Part shown: piece by piece, positions 24,671 through 33,545 of the stretch
How positions within the stretch are numbered: the first letter of the stretch is position 1
How the letters are laid out: every line of letters starts with the position of its first letter
DNA from: an uncultured Desulfuromonadales bacterium
Lineage (GTDB): Bacteria; Desulfobacterota; Desulfuromonadia; Geobacterales; CAIOGM01
Length of the DNA stretch: 44,156 nucleotides
Reading direction: 5' to 3'
Assembly: GCA_903929485.1 (NCBI GenBank)
Contig: CAIYUY010000045.1
Span: 1-44,156, forward strand
Position numbers and translations under genes: made by a program
Notes under the pieces: generated by a model
Told to the model about the DNA's origin: nothing
Databases searched by the model: none
What the model saw: the letters and a program-made list of their open reading frames with translations, nothing else

Positions 24671-25378
24671 CTAGAAATAGTTGGCGGCTGCCTGATAGAT
24701 GAAATACCCTCCGGAACTTGCCATCAGGAGAGCCAACCCTCGTTTAATCAAGACCAACCAGTAGCCGGATCTGGGGAGTAGGGCGGCCGCTCCCGTTATG
24801 ACGCCTAAAACCAGCAGGATCGTACAGATACCGCACGCAAAAACGAACAGCAGCGACATGCCGAAGATGATATTTTGACGTGAAGCGACAAAAAGGAGCA
24901 GCGCGCCCATGACCGGCGCGGTGCAGGGGCCGATAACCAACCCGGAGCAGATCCCCATGGAGAAGGCCGCAGCCGATCCCCCCCTTTTTTGCTCCGATGG
25001 TAGTGGCGGTAATGACGGGCTCGGAAGAGTAATAATGTCCAGCATCGCCAGCGCCATGACCATGTAGATGACGCCAACGGCAAAGTTAGTCAATGGATGA
25101 GCCGAAACGAGCCCGAATATTCTGCCGCTGAGCGCGGCGACTCCACCCAGTACCGCGTAGACAACAGCGATGCCGGCGGCATAGAGCACCGTGAGCAGAA
25201 TACTCTCTTTTCTGGTAACCACCGAACGGCTGCCGATGAAGGCGACGGTTAACGGAATCAGAGGATACGTGCAGGGAGTCAGGCTTGCCAGCAATCCGCC
25301 GGCGAAGGCGGCGGGGTAAGCCAGCATGGAGCCCGCTTTAAGAGAGCTCTCAAGAATGTTCAGCGTTGCGTTGATCAA
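24671..25378 (-). CDS. ccdA: CcdA/DsbD-type thiol-disulfide electron carrier, membrane protein
   Basis: The 235-residue protein has six hydrophobic spans and the two family cysteines, C36 in GGLLASLTPCTYPLIPLTVA and C152 in SGLVIGPCTAPVMGALLLF. It moves reducing equivalents from cytoplasmic thioredoxin across the inner membrane to periplasmic thiol proteins such as the TlpA-like product encoded next. Proteins of this type serve cytochrome c maturation or oxidative folding; no cytochrome gene is nearby, so a dedicated role is likely. The frame starts at TTG 25378 with AAAGGGA upstream. First gene of the leftward operon; the gap to uvrB (25379-25598) holds the divergent promoters. Confidence 0.88.
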   Translation of the reverse strand: MINATLNILESSLKAGSMLAYPAAFAGGLLASLTPCTYPLIPLTVAFIGSRSVVTRKESILLTVLYAAGIAVVYAVLGGVAALSGRIFGLVSAHPLTNFAVGVIYMVMALAMLDIITLPSPSLPPLPSEQKRGGSAAAFSMGICSGLVIGPCTAPVMGALLLFVASRQNIIFGMSLLFVFACGICTILLVLGVITGAAALLPRSGYWLVLIKRGLALLMASSGGYFIYQAAANYF

Positions 25379-25598
25379 CTTGGTGCGTCCCTTTCTCTCA
25401 TGGTAATTACTGCTGCACTGTTATCATGGTAAAGCAGGGAAAGCAACTATCCTGGTGGGAGTCATGTTGTACCTGTAACATAAATCCACCGGAATATGAC
25501 AAATCCCGGCTGTTGGAAGTTTACAAACGGGTATGACCATCACTTAGGGAATGACTTTTACTCCACCCCGGAGCGCCGTTCATGATAAGATGGACGCC

Positions 25599-27647
25599 AT
25601 GGATCGTTTCGCGCTCATCTCTGCATATTCCCCCCAGGGGGATCAGCCCCAGGCCATCTCGGAACTGGTGGAAGGTCTGAATCGGGGTGACCGGGATCAG
25701 GTACTTCTGGGGGTAACCGGCTCGGGGAAGACCTTCACGGTGGCCAACGTCATTGCCGCGGCAAACCGACCGGCCCTGGTGCTCGCCCCCAACAAGACCC
25801 TGGCGGCTCAGCTCTACGGCGAGTTCAAGGAGCTTTTTCCCCGGAACGCAGTGGAGTATTTCGTTTCTTACTACGATTATTATCAGCCGGAGGCTTACCT
25901 CCCCAGCACCGATACCTTCATCGAGAAGGACTCGGCCATCAACGATGAGATCGACAAGCTCCGCCATGCCGCCACCCGGAGTCTCCTCACTCGCCGGGAC
26001 GTGATCATCGTCGCCTCGGTTTCCTGCATCTACGGTATCGGCTCCCCCGAGGCGTACGAGTCCATGCATATCTTCTTCCATCAGGGGGATGATTATGGCC
26101 GGGACACCCTCCTCAAAAAACTCATCGAGATTCAGTATGAGCGAAACGACCTGGATTTTCACCGGGGAACCTTCCGGGTGCGGGGGGATGTGGTGGAGGT
26201 TTTTCCCGCCCATGACGATCAACGGGCCTATCGTATCGAGTTCTTCGGCGACACGGTGGAGGTAATAGCCGAGATCGATCCGCTTCGGGGGCAGATCCTC
26301 CATCGTCTCTCAAAATTGACGATCTATCCGGCTTCCCACTACGTGGCTACCAAGGAGAGCCTGGAGCGGGCCGTGGTGCGGATCCGGATTGAACTGGAGG
26401 AACGGCTCCGGTGGTTTCGAGAGCAGAACATGCTTTTGGAGGCTCAGCGGATAGAGCAGCGGACTCTCTTCGACCTGGAGATGCTGGAGGAGGTCGGCTT
26501 CTGCCAGGGAATCGAGAACTACTCCCGCCACTTCGACGGCCGCCAGGCGGGGGAGCCGGCCTACACACTCATAGATTACTTTCCCAAGGATTTCCTTCTC
26601 TTCGTGGACGAGTCCCATATCACCGTCTCCCAGGTGGGGGGGATGTACCGGGGAGATCGCTCCCGCAAGGAGACCCTGGTTAACTATGGTTTCCGGCTCC
26701 CCTCGGCCCTGGACAACCGCCCCCTCACCTTTCCCGAATTCGAGTCAAAGATCAACCAGGTTGTCTATGTTTCCGCCACCCCGGCGGATTACGAGCTGCA
26801 ACATGCCGGCGGCGTGGTAGTGGAGCAGGTAATCCGCCCTACCGGGCTCATGGACCCGGTCATCCAGGTCCGGCCGGTGACTCCTGCCCCCCTTCAATCT
26901 CCCTCTGATTCAGGAGGGGGATTGAAGGGGGGGGACGGGCAGGTGGACGACCTCCTCCATGAGGTGCGGGAGACCGTGGCCAGGGGGGAACGGGTCCTGG
27001 TCACCACCCTCACCAAACGGATGGCCGAGGAGCTGACGGTCTACTACCGGGAACTGGGGGTTCGGATCAAGTATCTTCATTCCGACATAGACACCATCGA
27101 GCGGATGCAGATCCTTCGGGGACTCCGGCTGGGTGAGTTCGACGTTCTCGTGGGGATCAACCTCCTCCGGGAGGGGTTGGATCTCCCCGAGGTCTCCCTG
27201 GTGGCGATCCTGGACGCCGACAAGGAGGGGTTTCTCCGTTCCACCCGTTCCCTCATTCAGACCTGTGGCCGCGCCGCCCGTAACGTGGCCGGCCATGTCA
27301 TCATGTACGCCGACAAGGTCACCGGTTCCATGCAGGCCTGTCTGGACGAGACCCGGCGCCGCCGGAAGATCCAGGGGGAGTACAATCGGGAGCATGGAAT
27401 CACCCCCCAGACCGTGGTGAAGGGGTTGCGGAGCATCCTGGAATCCATCTCCGAGAAGGACTACTACACCGTCCCGGTGGCCGCCGAACCTGGCGAGGAG
27501 TACGGTTCTCTCAAGGATATCCCCAAGCTGGTGAAGAAGTTCCGGAAGGAGATGCTGGCCGCGGCCAAGGAGCTGGATTTTGAGAAGGCCGCGGAGTTGA
27601 GGGATCGGATCAAGGTGCTGGAGGAGCGGGAGCTGGCGCTGCGGTAA
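25599..27647 (+). CDS. uvrB: UvrABC system protein B, with an in-frame palindrome insertion
   Basis: UvrB is the damage-verifying helicase of nucleotide excision repair. Motifs: Walker [37 protein letters not shown] (beta-hairpin region), [62 protein letters not shown], and a C-terminal UVR motif ([13 protein letters not shown]). ATG 25599 matches homologues; ATG 25590 is possible. There is no ribosome site. Between RPV and QVDDLL, E. coli has two residues; here there are about twenty, encoded by a 46-base palindrome (26887-26932, codons about 430-445). The frame stays open, so a full-length protein of 682 residues is expected. Next gene: hemerythrin. Confidence 0.96.
   Translation: MDRFALISAYSPQGDQPQAISELVEGLNRGDRDQVLLGVTGSGKTFTVANVIAAANRPALVLAPNKTLAAQLYGEFKELFPRNAVEYFVSYYDYYQPEAYLPSTDTFIEKDSAINDEIDKLRHAATRSLLTRRDVIIVASVSCIYGIGSPEAYESMHIFFHQGDDYGRDTLLKKLIEIQYERNDLDFHRGTFRVRGDVVEVFPAHDDQRAYRIEFFGDTVEVIAEIDPLRGQILHRLSKLTIYPASHYVATKESLERAVVRIRIELEERLRWFREQNMLLEAQRIEQRTLFDLEMLEEVGFCQGIENYSRHFDGRQAGEPAYTLIDYFPKDFLLFVDESHITVSQVGGMYRGDRSRKETLVNYGFRLPSALDNRPLTFPEFESKINQVVYVSATPADYELQHAGGVVVEQVIRPTGLMDPVIQVRPVTPAPLQSPSDSGGGLKGGDGQVDDLLHEVRETVARGERVLVTTLTKRMAEELTVYYRELGVRIKYLHSDIDTIERMQILRGLRLGEFDVLVGINLLREGLDLPEVSLVAILDADKEGFLRSTRSLIQTCGRAARNVAGHVIMYADKVTGSMQACLDETRRRRKIQGEYNREHGITPQTVVKGLRSILESISEKDYYTVPVAAEPGEEYGSLKDIPKLVKKFRKEMLAAAKELDFEKAAELRDRIKVLEERELALR
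26887..26932. repeat. Palindromic element inserted in uvrB
   Basis: The left arm CCCCCCTTCAATCTCCCTC (26887-26905) pairs with the right arm at 26914-26932 with one mismatch in 19, around an eight-base loop. It falls exactly where the UvrB protein gains about 18 residues compared with E. coli UvrB. The arms are poor in conserved residues ([14 protein letters not shown]), as expected for an element that was inserted. Confidence 0.8.
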
Positions 27648-27667
27648 AAAGGTGAAAGGGGTGGGGT

Positions 27668-28081
27668 ATGGCTGTGGAATGGAGCGAGTATCTGTCCGTG
27701 GGGAATGAACGGATCGATGGTCAGCATAAAGAGATCTTCCGGCAGGTCAACGGTTTTATCGACGCAATTAACCAGGGAACGGGTGCTCTAAAGGTTCTTG
27801 ATGTCCTGAATTTTCTTGTGGAGTACACGGTAACTCACTTCCATGACGAAGAAGAGGCCATGAGGGAGAGTCATTATCCCGATCTTGAGCAGCACCATAA
27901 GGAACATGAAAAGTTCTGTCGGGACGTACTGGGACTCAAAAAACAGATTGAGATCAAGGGGGTGAACAAGATCGGCATCCTCCGGACCAGCCATGCCATG
28001 GTCAACTGGCTTGTTCGGCATATTCTGGTCGCCGACAAGGCGCTGGCCGATCATATCCGCTCTGTTCACTCCTTATCGTAA
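27668..28081 (+). CDS. Bacteriohemerythrin
   Basis: The 137-residue single-domain hemerythrin keeps all seven di-iron ligands: H20 (IDGQHKEIF), H57 and E61 (VTHFHDEEEAM), H76 and H80 (QHHKEHEKF), H118 and D123 (VRHILVADKAL). It binds oxygen at a non-haem di-iron site, probably for oxygen sensing, storage or detoxification in an oxygen-sensitive host. It is cytoplasmic, without signal peptide. ATG 27668 follows GGGGTGGGGT. It overlaps the convergent deacetylase gene by nine bases at the 3' end. Residue numbers here are read directly from the translation. Confidence 0.95.
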   Translation: MAVEWSEYLSVGNERIDGQHKEIFRQVNGFIDAINQGTGALKVLDVLNFLVEYTVTHFHDEEEAMRESHYPDLEQHHKEHEKFCRDVLGLKKQIEIKGVNKIGILRTSHAMVNWLVRHILVADKALADHIRSVHSLS

Positions 28082-28903
28082 CGGCAGATCGGAAAGCCTG
28101 ACAAACTTGAAACCCCTTTTCTTCAATTCCGGCACGGCGTCCATGATACCGGGCCCGGTGCCGCTTTCGGGATGATTCATGTGGGCGATGATGATGGAAC
28201 CGGGAGTGGAGCCAAGGAGAGCCTTTTTCACCTGTTCCCGCGTATAGGTCGCCCCCGCGTCCCCCAGGACGGAAAATCCGGCCACCTGATGGTCCAGTTC
28301 CTGGGCGATCCGCACCGCCACCTCATCATAATATGCCGTGCCGGAGCGGTAAAAGCGGGTACGGCGCCCGGTCAATTCCTCTATTTTAAGTGCATTCAGC
28401 TCGATCTCGTCCACCAGTTCCCCAACATCCTTCGTCCCGGAGATGCCGTACACGGATTTCCCCGTCACTGAAGCCGGCTTATGGCGCAGACCGTGGTTGG
28501 CGATCTCGAAGAGCGGATCGGCTGCGAGACGGTTGAAAGTATCCTGATTCGGTCCGATCCACCGGGCGTTGATGAAGAGAGTCGCCGGAACCTTTTCCCT
28601 TTGGAGAAATGCCAGCAATTGGGCGTCAAAGCCCATTCCGCCACGGCTGCCGCAGGCATCCAGGGTAAGGGCGATGATTTTTTCCTTCGTATTCAGACGC
28701 GTTTTGACACCCGTAACCGTTTCACCCCATTCATGGGGCATGGCGGATCCGTACTGCTCTACCAGCCGTTTCTTCACTCCCTGGCCGGCGCCCGTTTCCC
28801 CAGCCGGAACCGATTGCCCCGCCTGGCCCGGAGATGTGGAGAGCAGAATAACCGCCACCGCCACCATGCATCCCCTCAACAACCTGTTTCCATTCACCGT
28901 CAT
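28073..28903 (-). CDS. Polysaccharide deacetylase family protein (NodB-like), exported
   Basis: The 276-residue protein has a signal peptide (GNRLLRGCMVAVAVILLSTS, cut near GQA) and a carbohydrate-esterase-4-like fold: IIALTLDACGSRGGMGFD with D82, then FEIANHGLRHKPAS with H137 and H141, FYRSGTAYYDEVA, and SIIIAHMNHPESGTGPG. In classical NodB motif 1 the sequence is TFDDG; here it is TLDACG, so the second metal-binding Asp is replaced by Ala. Related TFDACGG proteins exist, so activity is possible but cannot be assumed. ATG 28903 has AAAGGTG upstream; the longer frame reaches 28972 but that codon is inside the -35 box of a good promoter. Confidence 0.88.
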   Translation of the reverse strand: MTVNGNRLLRGCMVAVAVILLSTSPGQAGQSVPAGETGAGQGVKKRLVEQYGSAMPHEWGETVTGVKTRLNTKEKIIALTLDACGSRGGMGFDAQLLAFLQREKVPATLFINARWIGPNQDTFNRLAADPLFEIANHGLRHKPASVTGKSVYGISGTKDVGELVDEIELNALKIEELTGRRTRFYRSGTAYYDEVAVRIAQELDHQVAGFSVLGDAGATYTREQVKKALLGSTPGSIIIAHMNHPESGTGPGIMDAVPELKKRGFKFVRLSDLPLR

Positions 28904-28942
28904 GAATTCACCTTTCGTTCCTGCTCTCGCTCCGGATGGATG

Positions 28943-28972
28943 ACCATAGCAGCCGGAATTAGTTATTGTCAA
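28943..28972 (-). promoter_or_regulatory. Sigma-70 promoter of the deacetylase gene
   Basis: On the minus strand, TTGACA (28972-28967), an 18-base spacer and TATGGT (28948-28943) lie 40 bases before ATG 28903. Confidence 0.65.
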
Positions 28973-28993
28973 GACCCATGAACGGAAACCATC

Positions 28994-29022
28994 TTGTCCT
29001 CCAGGTCAAACTCTGTTACGTT
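28994..29022 (+). promoter_or_regulatory. Candidate promoter of coaE
   Basis: TTGTCC (28994-28999) and TACGTT (29017-29022) are spaced 17 bases apart, about 55 bases before the coaE start. Both boxes are moderate matches. Confidence 0.35.
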
Positions 29023-29075
29023 CCGGCTAATCATGAGATTCAACGACAGCTCCGGCATCCGGAAGGGAGGGTAAG

Positions 29076-29678
29076 ATGAAGGTCATTGGCCTGACCGGGG
29101 GGATCGCCTCGGGAAAGAGTACGGCGGCGCGACTGCTGGAGGAGCTGGGAGTGCCGGTCATCGATGCGGATCTCCTGGCCAGGGAGGCGGTGCGGCCGGG
29201 AACCGAGTCGCTGGCCGCCATTGTCGCTCTCTTCGGCAACCGGGTGCTTCGATCAGATGGCGCCCTGGAGCGTGAGCTCTTGGGGAGGTTGGTCTTTGAG
29301 GATCCCCATGCCCGAGTGAGCCTGGAAGGGATCATTCATCCGGAGGTTCGCCGCTTGGCGGAGCTCAAGCTGGAGGGATTGAGAAAGTCGGGCGCCCCGG
29401 TGGTTTTTTATATGGCGCCGCTTCTCATGGAGGCCGGCGCCGATACTCTCTGCGATGAAGTATGGGTGGTCGATCTGGATGCCGGGACTCAATTGCAACG
29501 GGTCAGGGATCGTGACGGCATGAGTCGCCGGGAGGCGCTGCAACGGGTGGCGGCGCAGATGCCGCCGGCGGAAAAGGCGGCCAGGGGGGATCTGGTCATT
29601 GACAACCGGGGAACGGTGGAAGAGTTGGCGGCGCTGCTCAAGGAGCTGGTAAAGACAAGGGTGAAGGGTGAAACGTAG
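29076..29678 (+). CDS. coaE: Dephospho-CoA kinase
   Basis: The 200-residue P-loop kinase phosphorylates dephospho-CoA at the ribose 3'-OH, the last step in coenzyme A synthesis. Walker A GLTGGIASGKSTAARLL at residues 5-21, then VIDADLLAREAV (the DAD motif), IIHPEVRR and MAPLLMEAG; VWVVDLDAGTQLQRVRDRDG and the later DLVIDNRGTVEEL complete the family. ATG 29076 follows GGGAGGGTAAG. The last residues (KGET) and the TAG stop lie in a repeat: two 7-base units and a degenerate palindrome (29659-29700), so the native C-terminus may have been replaced or extended. Confidence 0.95.
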   Translation: MKVIGLTGGIASGKSTAARLLEELGVPVIDADLLAREAVRPGTESLAAIVALFGNRVLRSDGALERELLGRLVFEDPHARVSLEGIIHPEVRRLAELKLEGLRKSGAPVVFYMAPLLMEAGADTLCDEVWVVDLDAGTQLQRVRDRDGMSRREALQRVAAQMPPAEKAARGDLVIDNRGTVEELAALLKELVKTRVKGET

Positions 29679-29700
29679 GGGCGCGGCTTGCCGTGGCCTG
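29659..29700 (+). repeat. Heptamer pair plus degenerate palindrome at the coaE stop
   Basis: Two GGGTGAA units (29659-29672) lead into AACGTAGGGGCGCGGCTTGC, the left arm of the palindrome that is perfect at 35109-35132. Here the right arm has decayed. The coaE stop codon TAG (29676-29678) is part of the repeat. Confidence 0.65.
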
Positions 29701-29715
29701 GTTGGTGAAGGGTCG

Positions 29716-30699
29716 TCAGGCGAAGTGATCGAAACCGCGGGATCCGGGGGTATAGGTGGAGCCGTCGGGGGCGATGACTACCAGGGCTGGTTCCTCATGG
29801 ATCTCTCCGATGGCGGTTATGGGGAGTTGCAGGGAGGCTGAGAGGTCGCGGATCTCTTCCCTCCGTTCCGGGGGGGAGGTGAAGAGGAGCTCGTAATCCT
29901 CCCCTCCCGAGAGGGCGAAGGTAAAGCGGTCGTCGGAGAGAACGGGGCTTCGCCGCAGGTATTCGGCGGAAAGGGGGAGTTGCCGAAGAAAGAGTTTTCC
30001 CCCCTGCCCGGACTGCTCCAGGAGATGTCCCAGGTCGGCCAGGAGCCCGTCACTCACGTCGATCATGGCGGAGACCAACCCCCTTTTTGCCAGCTCCACC
30101 CCTGCCTGGTTCCGGGGGAGCGGGTTCAGATGACGGGTTATGGCCCCCCCCCCCCGTTCTCCTCGCCGGAGCAGTTCCAACCCGAGAGCGGAATCACCCA
30201 CTGTTCCGGTGACATGGATCAGATCTCCCGGCCGGGCGCCGGAGCGGCGGACGATCCGACTGGAGCTCTGCTCACCCATGAGGGTCACGGAGATGACGAA
30301 TCCGGAAAGTGACGAGCAGGTATCCCCCCCGATGAGGGTGACCCCCTGCTCCTTGCCGCAGCCGGTGAATCCGGCCATGAAGTGATCCAGAAACTCCAGG
30401 GGGAGATCCGGTGGGATTGCCAGGGAGAGGAGAGCGAAGCGAGGCTCTCCCCCCATGGCGGCCATATCCGAGAGATTCACCGCCAAGGACTTTCGCCCCA
30501 GCTCAAAGGGAGCGGTGAACGTCAGGTCGAAATGGATCCCCTCCACGAGCATGTCGGCGGTAACGAGGGTCTGCATGCCGGGGGTGGGAATGATCGCGGC
30601 GGCATCGTCCCCGATACCCAGGGCGACTCCCGATCCGGAACCGGCGCCGGTGGCTATCCGACGGATAAAGCCGAACTCCCCCAGCTCCTTCAGGGTCAC
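29716..30699 (-). CDS. thiL: Thiamine-monophosphate kinase
   Basis: The 327-residue ATP-dependent kinase turns thiamine phosphate into thiamine diphosphate. It has the ThiL/PurM-type fold: [11 protein letters not shown] at the N-terminus, [82 protein letters not shown] and [17 protein letters not shown]. The start overlaps the lon stop by four bases (ATGA), so it is translationally coupled to lon, an arrangement I have not seen described as functionally linked. It ends close to coaE on the opposite strand (37 bases apart). Length and motifs are normal. Confidence 0.95.
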   Translation of the reverse strand: MTLKELGEFGFIRRIATGAGSGSGVALGIGDDAAAIIPTPGMQTLVTADMLVEGIHFDLTFTAPFELGRKSLAVNLSDMAAMGGEPRFALLSLAIPPDLPLEFLDHFMAGFTGCGKEQGVTLIGGDTCSSLSGFVISVTLMGEQSSSRIVRRSGARPGDLIHVTGTVGDSALGLELLRRGERGGGAITRHLNPLPRNQAGVELAKRGLVSAMIDVSDGLLADLGHLLEQSGQGGKLFLRQLPLSAEYLRRSPVLSDDRFTFALSGGEDYELLFTSPPERREEIRDLSASLQLPITAIGEIHEEPALVVIAPDGSTYTPGSRGFDHFA

Positions 30700-33146
30700 G
30701 GCATCCCCTCCGCCGTTAGGGCCGGCGGCCGCTGGGCGCCGCGCCGGGGGATCGGTTTCTGTTTGGGGGGGGTCTCGGCGGTTGGCTCCGGTGGAGGGGG
30801 GGGGTAGGTCTCCAGGGCGATCTTCAGTACCTCGTCGATCCCCTTCACCGGCACCACCGTGACCTTGCGCAGGATCTGTTTGGGGATCTCCTCCAGGTCT
30901 TTCCGGTTCTGTTCCGGTATGATGATGGTGGTGATCCCGGCGCGGATCGCCGCCAGCATCTTTTCCTTGAGCCCGCCGATGGGGAGGACCTTTCCCCGAA
31001 GGGTGATCTCTCCGGTCATGGCCACCTCCCGTCTCACCGGAATCTTCGTCAGTGCGGAAACCAGGGCCGTTGCCATGGTAATCCCCGCCGAGGGGCCATC
31101 CTTGGGAATCGCCCCGGCCGGCACGTGGACATGAATCTCCGAGGCGCCGAACAGATCCTCCGTGAGGTGGAGTTCCGCCGCTCGGGAACGGATCCAGGAG
31201 AGGGCCGCCTGGATCGACTCCTTCATGACATCCCCCAGAGAGCCGGTGACCGTGAGCCCTCCCTTCCCTTTCATGATGGTCGCCTCCACATGGAGAACCT
31301 CCCCCCCAACCGGGGTCCAGGCGAGGCCGGTGACGATGCCGATCTCATTATGCTCCATTTCGTCTTCCCTGATATAGCGGGGCGGCCCCAGGTACTTCTT
31401 CACGGTGCCGGCGGTAATGGCGACTTTTTTTCTCTCCCCTTCGGCGACCTTTCGGGCGATCTTCCGACAGAGGCTCCCGATCTCCCGCTCCAGATTTCGC
31501 AAGCCTGCCTCACGGGTGTACTGGGATATGACGACCTTGATTGCCTCGTCGGTGATGGTGATATAGCGCGTGCTGACGCCGTTGTCCCTCATTTGGCGCG
31601 GCGCCAGATATCGTTTGGCGATCTCCAGCTTTTCCTCTTCCGTGTAGCCGGAGAGGTGAATCACCTCCATCCGGTCCCGCAGAGGCCCCGGCACCGTGTC
31701 TATCTGGTTGGCCGTGGCGATGAACATGACGTTGGAGAGATTGAAGGGGAGGTTGATGTAGTGGTCGGAAAACATGTGGTTCTGTTCCGGGTCCAGCACC
31801 TCCAGGAGGGCCGAGGAGGGATCTCCCCGGAAATCGGAGCCGAGCTTGTCCAGTTCGTCCAGCATGAAGAGCGGATTGTTGGAGCCCGCCTGCTTGAGCC
31901 CCTGAATGACCCTGCCGGGAAGGGCCCCCACGTAGGTCCGGCGATGACCGCGGATCTCTGCTTCATCCCGCATTCCCCCCAGGGAGACCCGGACAAACTT
32001 GCGCCCCATGGCCCGGGCGATGGATTTGCCCAGGGAGGTCTTCCCCACGCCTGGAGGCCCCACGAAGCAGAGGATCGGCCCCTTCATTTTTTTGCGCAGC
32101 TTCCGGACGGCAAGAAACTCCAGTATCCGTTCCTTGATCTTGTCCAGGTAATAGTGATCCTCGTCCAGGATTTTTTTCGCACGCTTCATATCCAGCGAAT
32201 CACGGGTTGAGATACTCCAGGGAAGCTCCACCAGCCAGTCCAGGTAGGTTCGGAGCATCCCTGCTTCGGCGGCGTCGGGGTGCATCTGATCCAGCCGGTG
32301 CAGCTGCTTCAGCGCCTCCTTCTCCACCGTCTCGGGCATCTTGGCCTCTTCCACTGCCTTGCGGAGATCGGCCAGCTCCTCGGAGCGGGAATCGGACTCT
32401 CCCAGCTCCAGCTGAATGGCGCGCAGCTGCTCTCGCAGGTAATATTCTCGTTGGCTCTTCCCCATCTCCTCCTTGGCGGCTGTCTGGATCTGCTGCTGCA
32501 TGGTGAGGAGTTCCGTCTCTTTGTTGAGAAATTCCGTCACCTTTTTCAGCCGGTCGATGGGAGTGAAGATCTCCAGAAGATGCTGGGACTCCAGAACCTT
32601 GAGACCGATATTGCTGGCCACCAGATCGGCCAGGCTTCCCGGGTCTTGCATGTTTTCCATGATGACCAGGACCTCGGGGGAGATGGATTTCCCCAGGGAG
32701 ATGATCTTGGAGACCTGTTCGCGGGCGTTGCGCATGAGCGCTTCGGTTTCCAAGGTCTGCTCTTCGTCCTGAACCTCAACAACCCGCTGAACCTGTACGG
32801 AATAAAACGGTTTGACCGCCAGATACTCAGTGATGGTTCCCTTGGCCAGACCCTGAACGAGGATCTTCACCCGGCCATCGGGGAGCTTCAGCATCCTCAT
32901 GATCATGGCGATGGTGCCGACCTCATAGATTGCTTCCGGAGCCGGATCTTCATCATTCATGTCTTTCTGGGTGGCCAGAAAGATCAGCCGATCGTTGGCA
33001 AGGGCATGCTCCACCGAATTCACCGACATCTCCCGTCCCACGAACAGGGGGAGAATCATATAAGGAAACACCACCACATCCCGTACCGGGAGGAGGGGGA
33101 GTTGATCCGGTATTTTCAGCTCTTCGGCTTCCTGGATTTCTTCCAT
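30696..33146 (-). CDS. lon: ATP-dependent protease Lon
   Basis: The 816-residue cytoplasmic protease degrades misfolded and regulatory proteins. It has the LON substrate-binding domain at the start ([19 protein letters not shown]), a long helical region, Walker [18 protein letters not shown], Walker [12 protein letters not shown], sensor region [11 protein letters not shown], and a C-terminal protease domain with Ser-Lys dyad in [15 protein letters not shown] and [13 protein letters not shown]. After the protease domain is a Pro-rich tail of about 35 residues ([14 protein letters not shown]), longer than in E. coli Lon. ATG 33146 is chosen because GAGGAG lies nine bases upstream; a TTG ten codons earlier is open but lacks one. 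Overlaps thiL. Confidence 0.96.
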   Translation of the reverse strand: MEEIQEAEELKIPDQLPLLPVRDVVVFPYMILPLFVGREMSVNSVEHALANDRLIFLATQKDMNDEDPAPEAIYEVGTIAMIMRMLKLPDGRVKILVQGLAKGTITEYLAVKPFYSVQVQRVVEVQDEEQTLETEALMRNAREQVSKIISLGKSISPEVLVIMENMQDPGSLADLVASNIGLKVLESQHLLEIFTPIDRLKKVTEFLNKETELLTMQQQIQTAAKEEMGKSQREYYLREQLRAIQLELGESDSRSEELADLRKAVEEAKMPETVEKEALKQLHRLDQMHPDAAEAGMLRTYLDWLVELPWSISTRDSLDMKRAKKILDEDHYYLDKIKERILEFLAVRKLRKKMKGPILCFVGPPGVGKTSLGKSIARAMGRKFVRVSLGGMRDEAEIRGHRRTYVGALPGRVIQGLKQAGSNNPLFMLDELDKLGSDFRGDPSSALLEVLDPEQNHMFSDHYINLPFNLSNVMFIATANQIDTVPGPLRDRMEVIHLSGYTEEEKLEIAKRYLAPRQMRDNGVSTRYITITDEAIKVVISQYTREAGLRNLEREIGSLCRKIARKVAEGERKKVAITAGTVKKYLGPPRYIREDEMEHNEIGIVTGLAWTPVGGEVLHVEATIMKGKGGLTVTGSLGDVMKESIQAALSWIRSRAAELHLTEDLFGASEIHVHVPAGAIPKDGPSAGITMATALVSALTKIPVRREVAMTGEITLRGKVLPIGGLKEKMLAAIRAGITTIIIPEQNRKDLEEIPKQILRKVTVVPVKGIDEVLKIALETYPPPPPEPTAETPPKQKPIPRRGAQRPPALTAEGMP

Positions 33147-33290
33147 GATCTCTGGCTCCTCTTTGCCATTCTTCAAGTGAAGCGAAGAATCTGCTTTTTT
33201 GGGCTGTCAAATCTACGGCGGATCTTCGCCGGCGCTTTAGGATGACAGCTTTGTCAACGAAACGGCGACATCACCAACGCGCGAAGGTAT

Positions 33291-33320
33291 TAATAAAACA
33301 ACTCACCGGACGTTTGTCAA
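33291..33320 (-). promoter_or_regulatory. Candidate sigma-70 promoter of lon
   Basis: On the minus strand, TTGACA (33320-33315) is followed after 18 bases by TTATTA (33296-33291). Two further TTGACA boxes closer to the gene (about 33256 and 33208) lack convincing -10 partners. No clear sigma-32 promoter (CTTGAA with CCCCAT) was seen. Confidence 0.4.
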
Positions 33321-33427
33321 GGCGGGGGGGGTACAGTTACCCATCATGGAGGCACTGTATGTCAGAACCGTGAGGAGGTCAATGAGAAAACCGGCAGGTG
33401 GGGGGGCGGGACGACTGCGCGGGTGCA

Positions 33428-33456
33428 TTGACTTTATCGGGAGTGGTTGTTATACT
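33428..33456 (+). promoter_or_regulatory. Sigma-70 promoter of the OmpA lipoprotein gene
   Basis: TTGACT (33428-33433) and TATACT (33451-33456) are separated by exactly 17 bases, about 90 bases before ATG 33546. Confidence 0.75.
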
Positions 33457-33545
33457 CCCACGTCATCATCGAGGAGAGCTGCTTTTTGTTTGAATCGAAG
33501 TAACGGTCTCTGTCCGTAACTGCCTACTTTTTTTGAAAGCCCCCC

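Larger units (their letters stand above)
33147..33545. other. Divergent regulatory region between lon and the OmpA lipoprotein gene
   Basis: The 399-base gap holds the lon leader, three TTGACA boxes reading towards lon, a G8 run at about 33324-33331 and, on the plus strand, the promoter at 33428-33456. Nothing coding was seen, and no CIRCE-type inverted repeat was found. Confidence 0.5.

Noticed and set aside
31125-32210. Long plus-strand open frame opposite lon
   Set aside because: It mirrors conserved lon codons and has no family motif or ribosome site.
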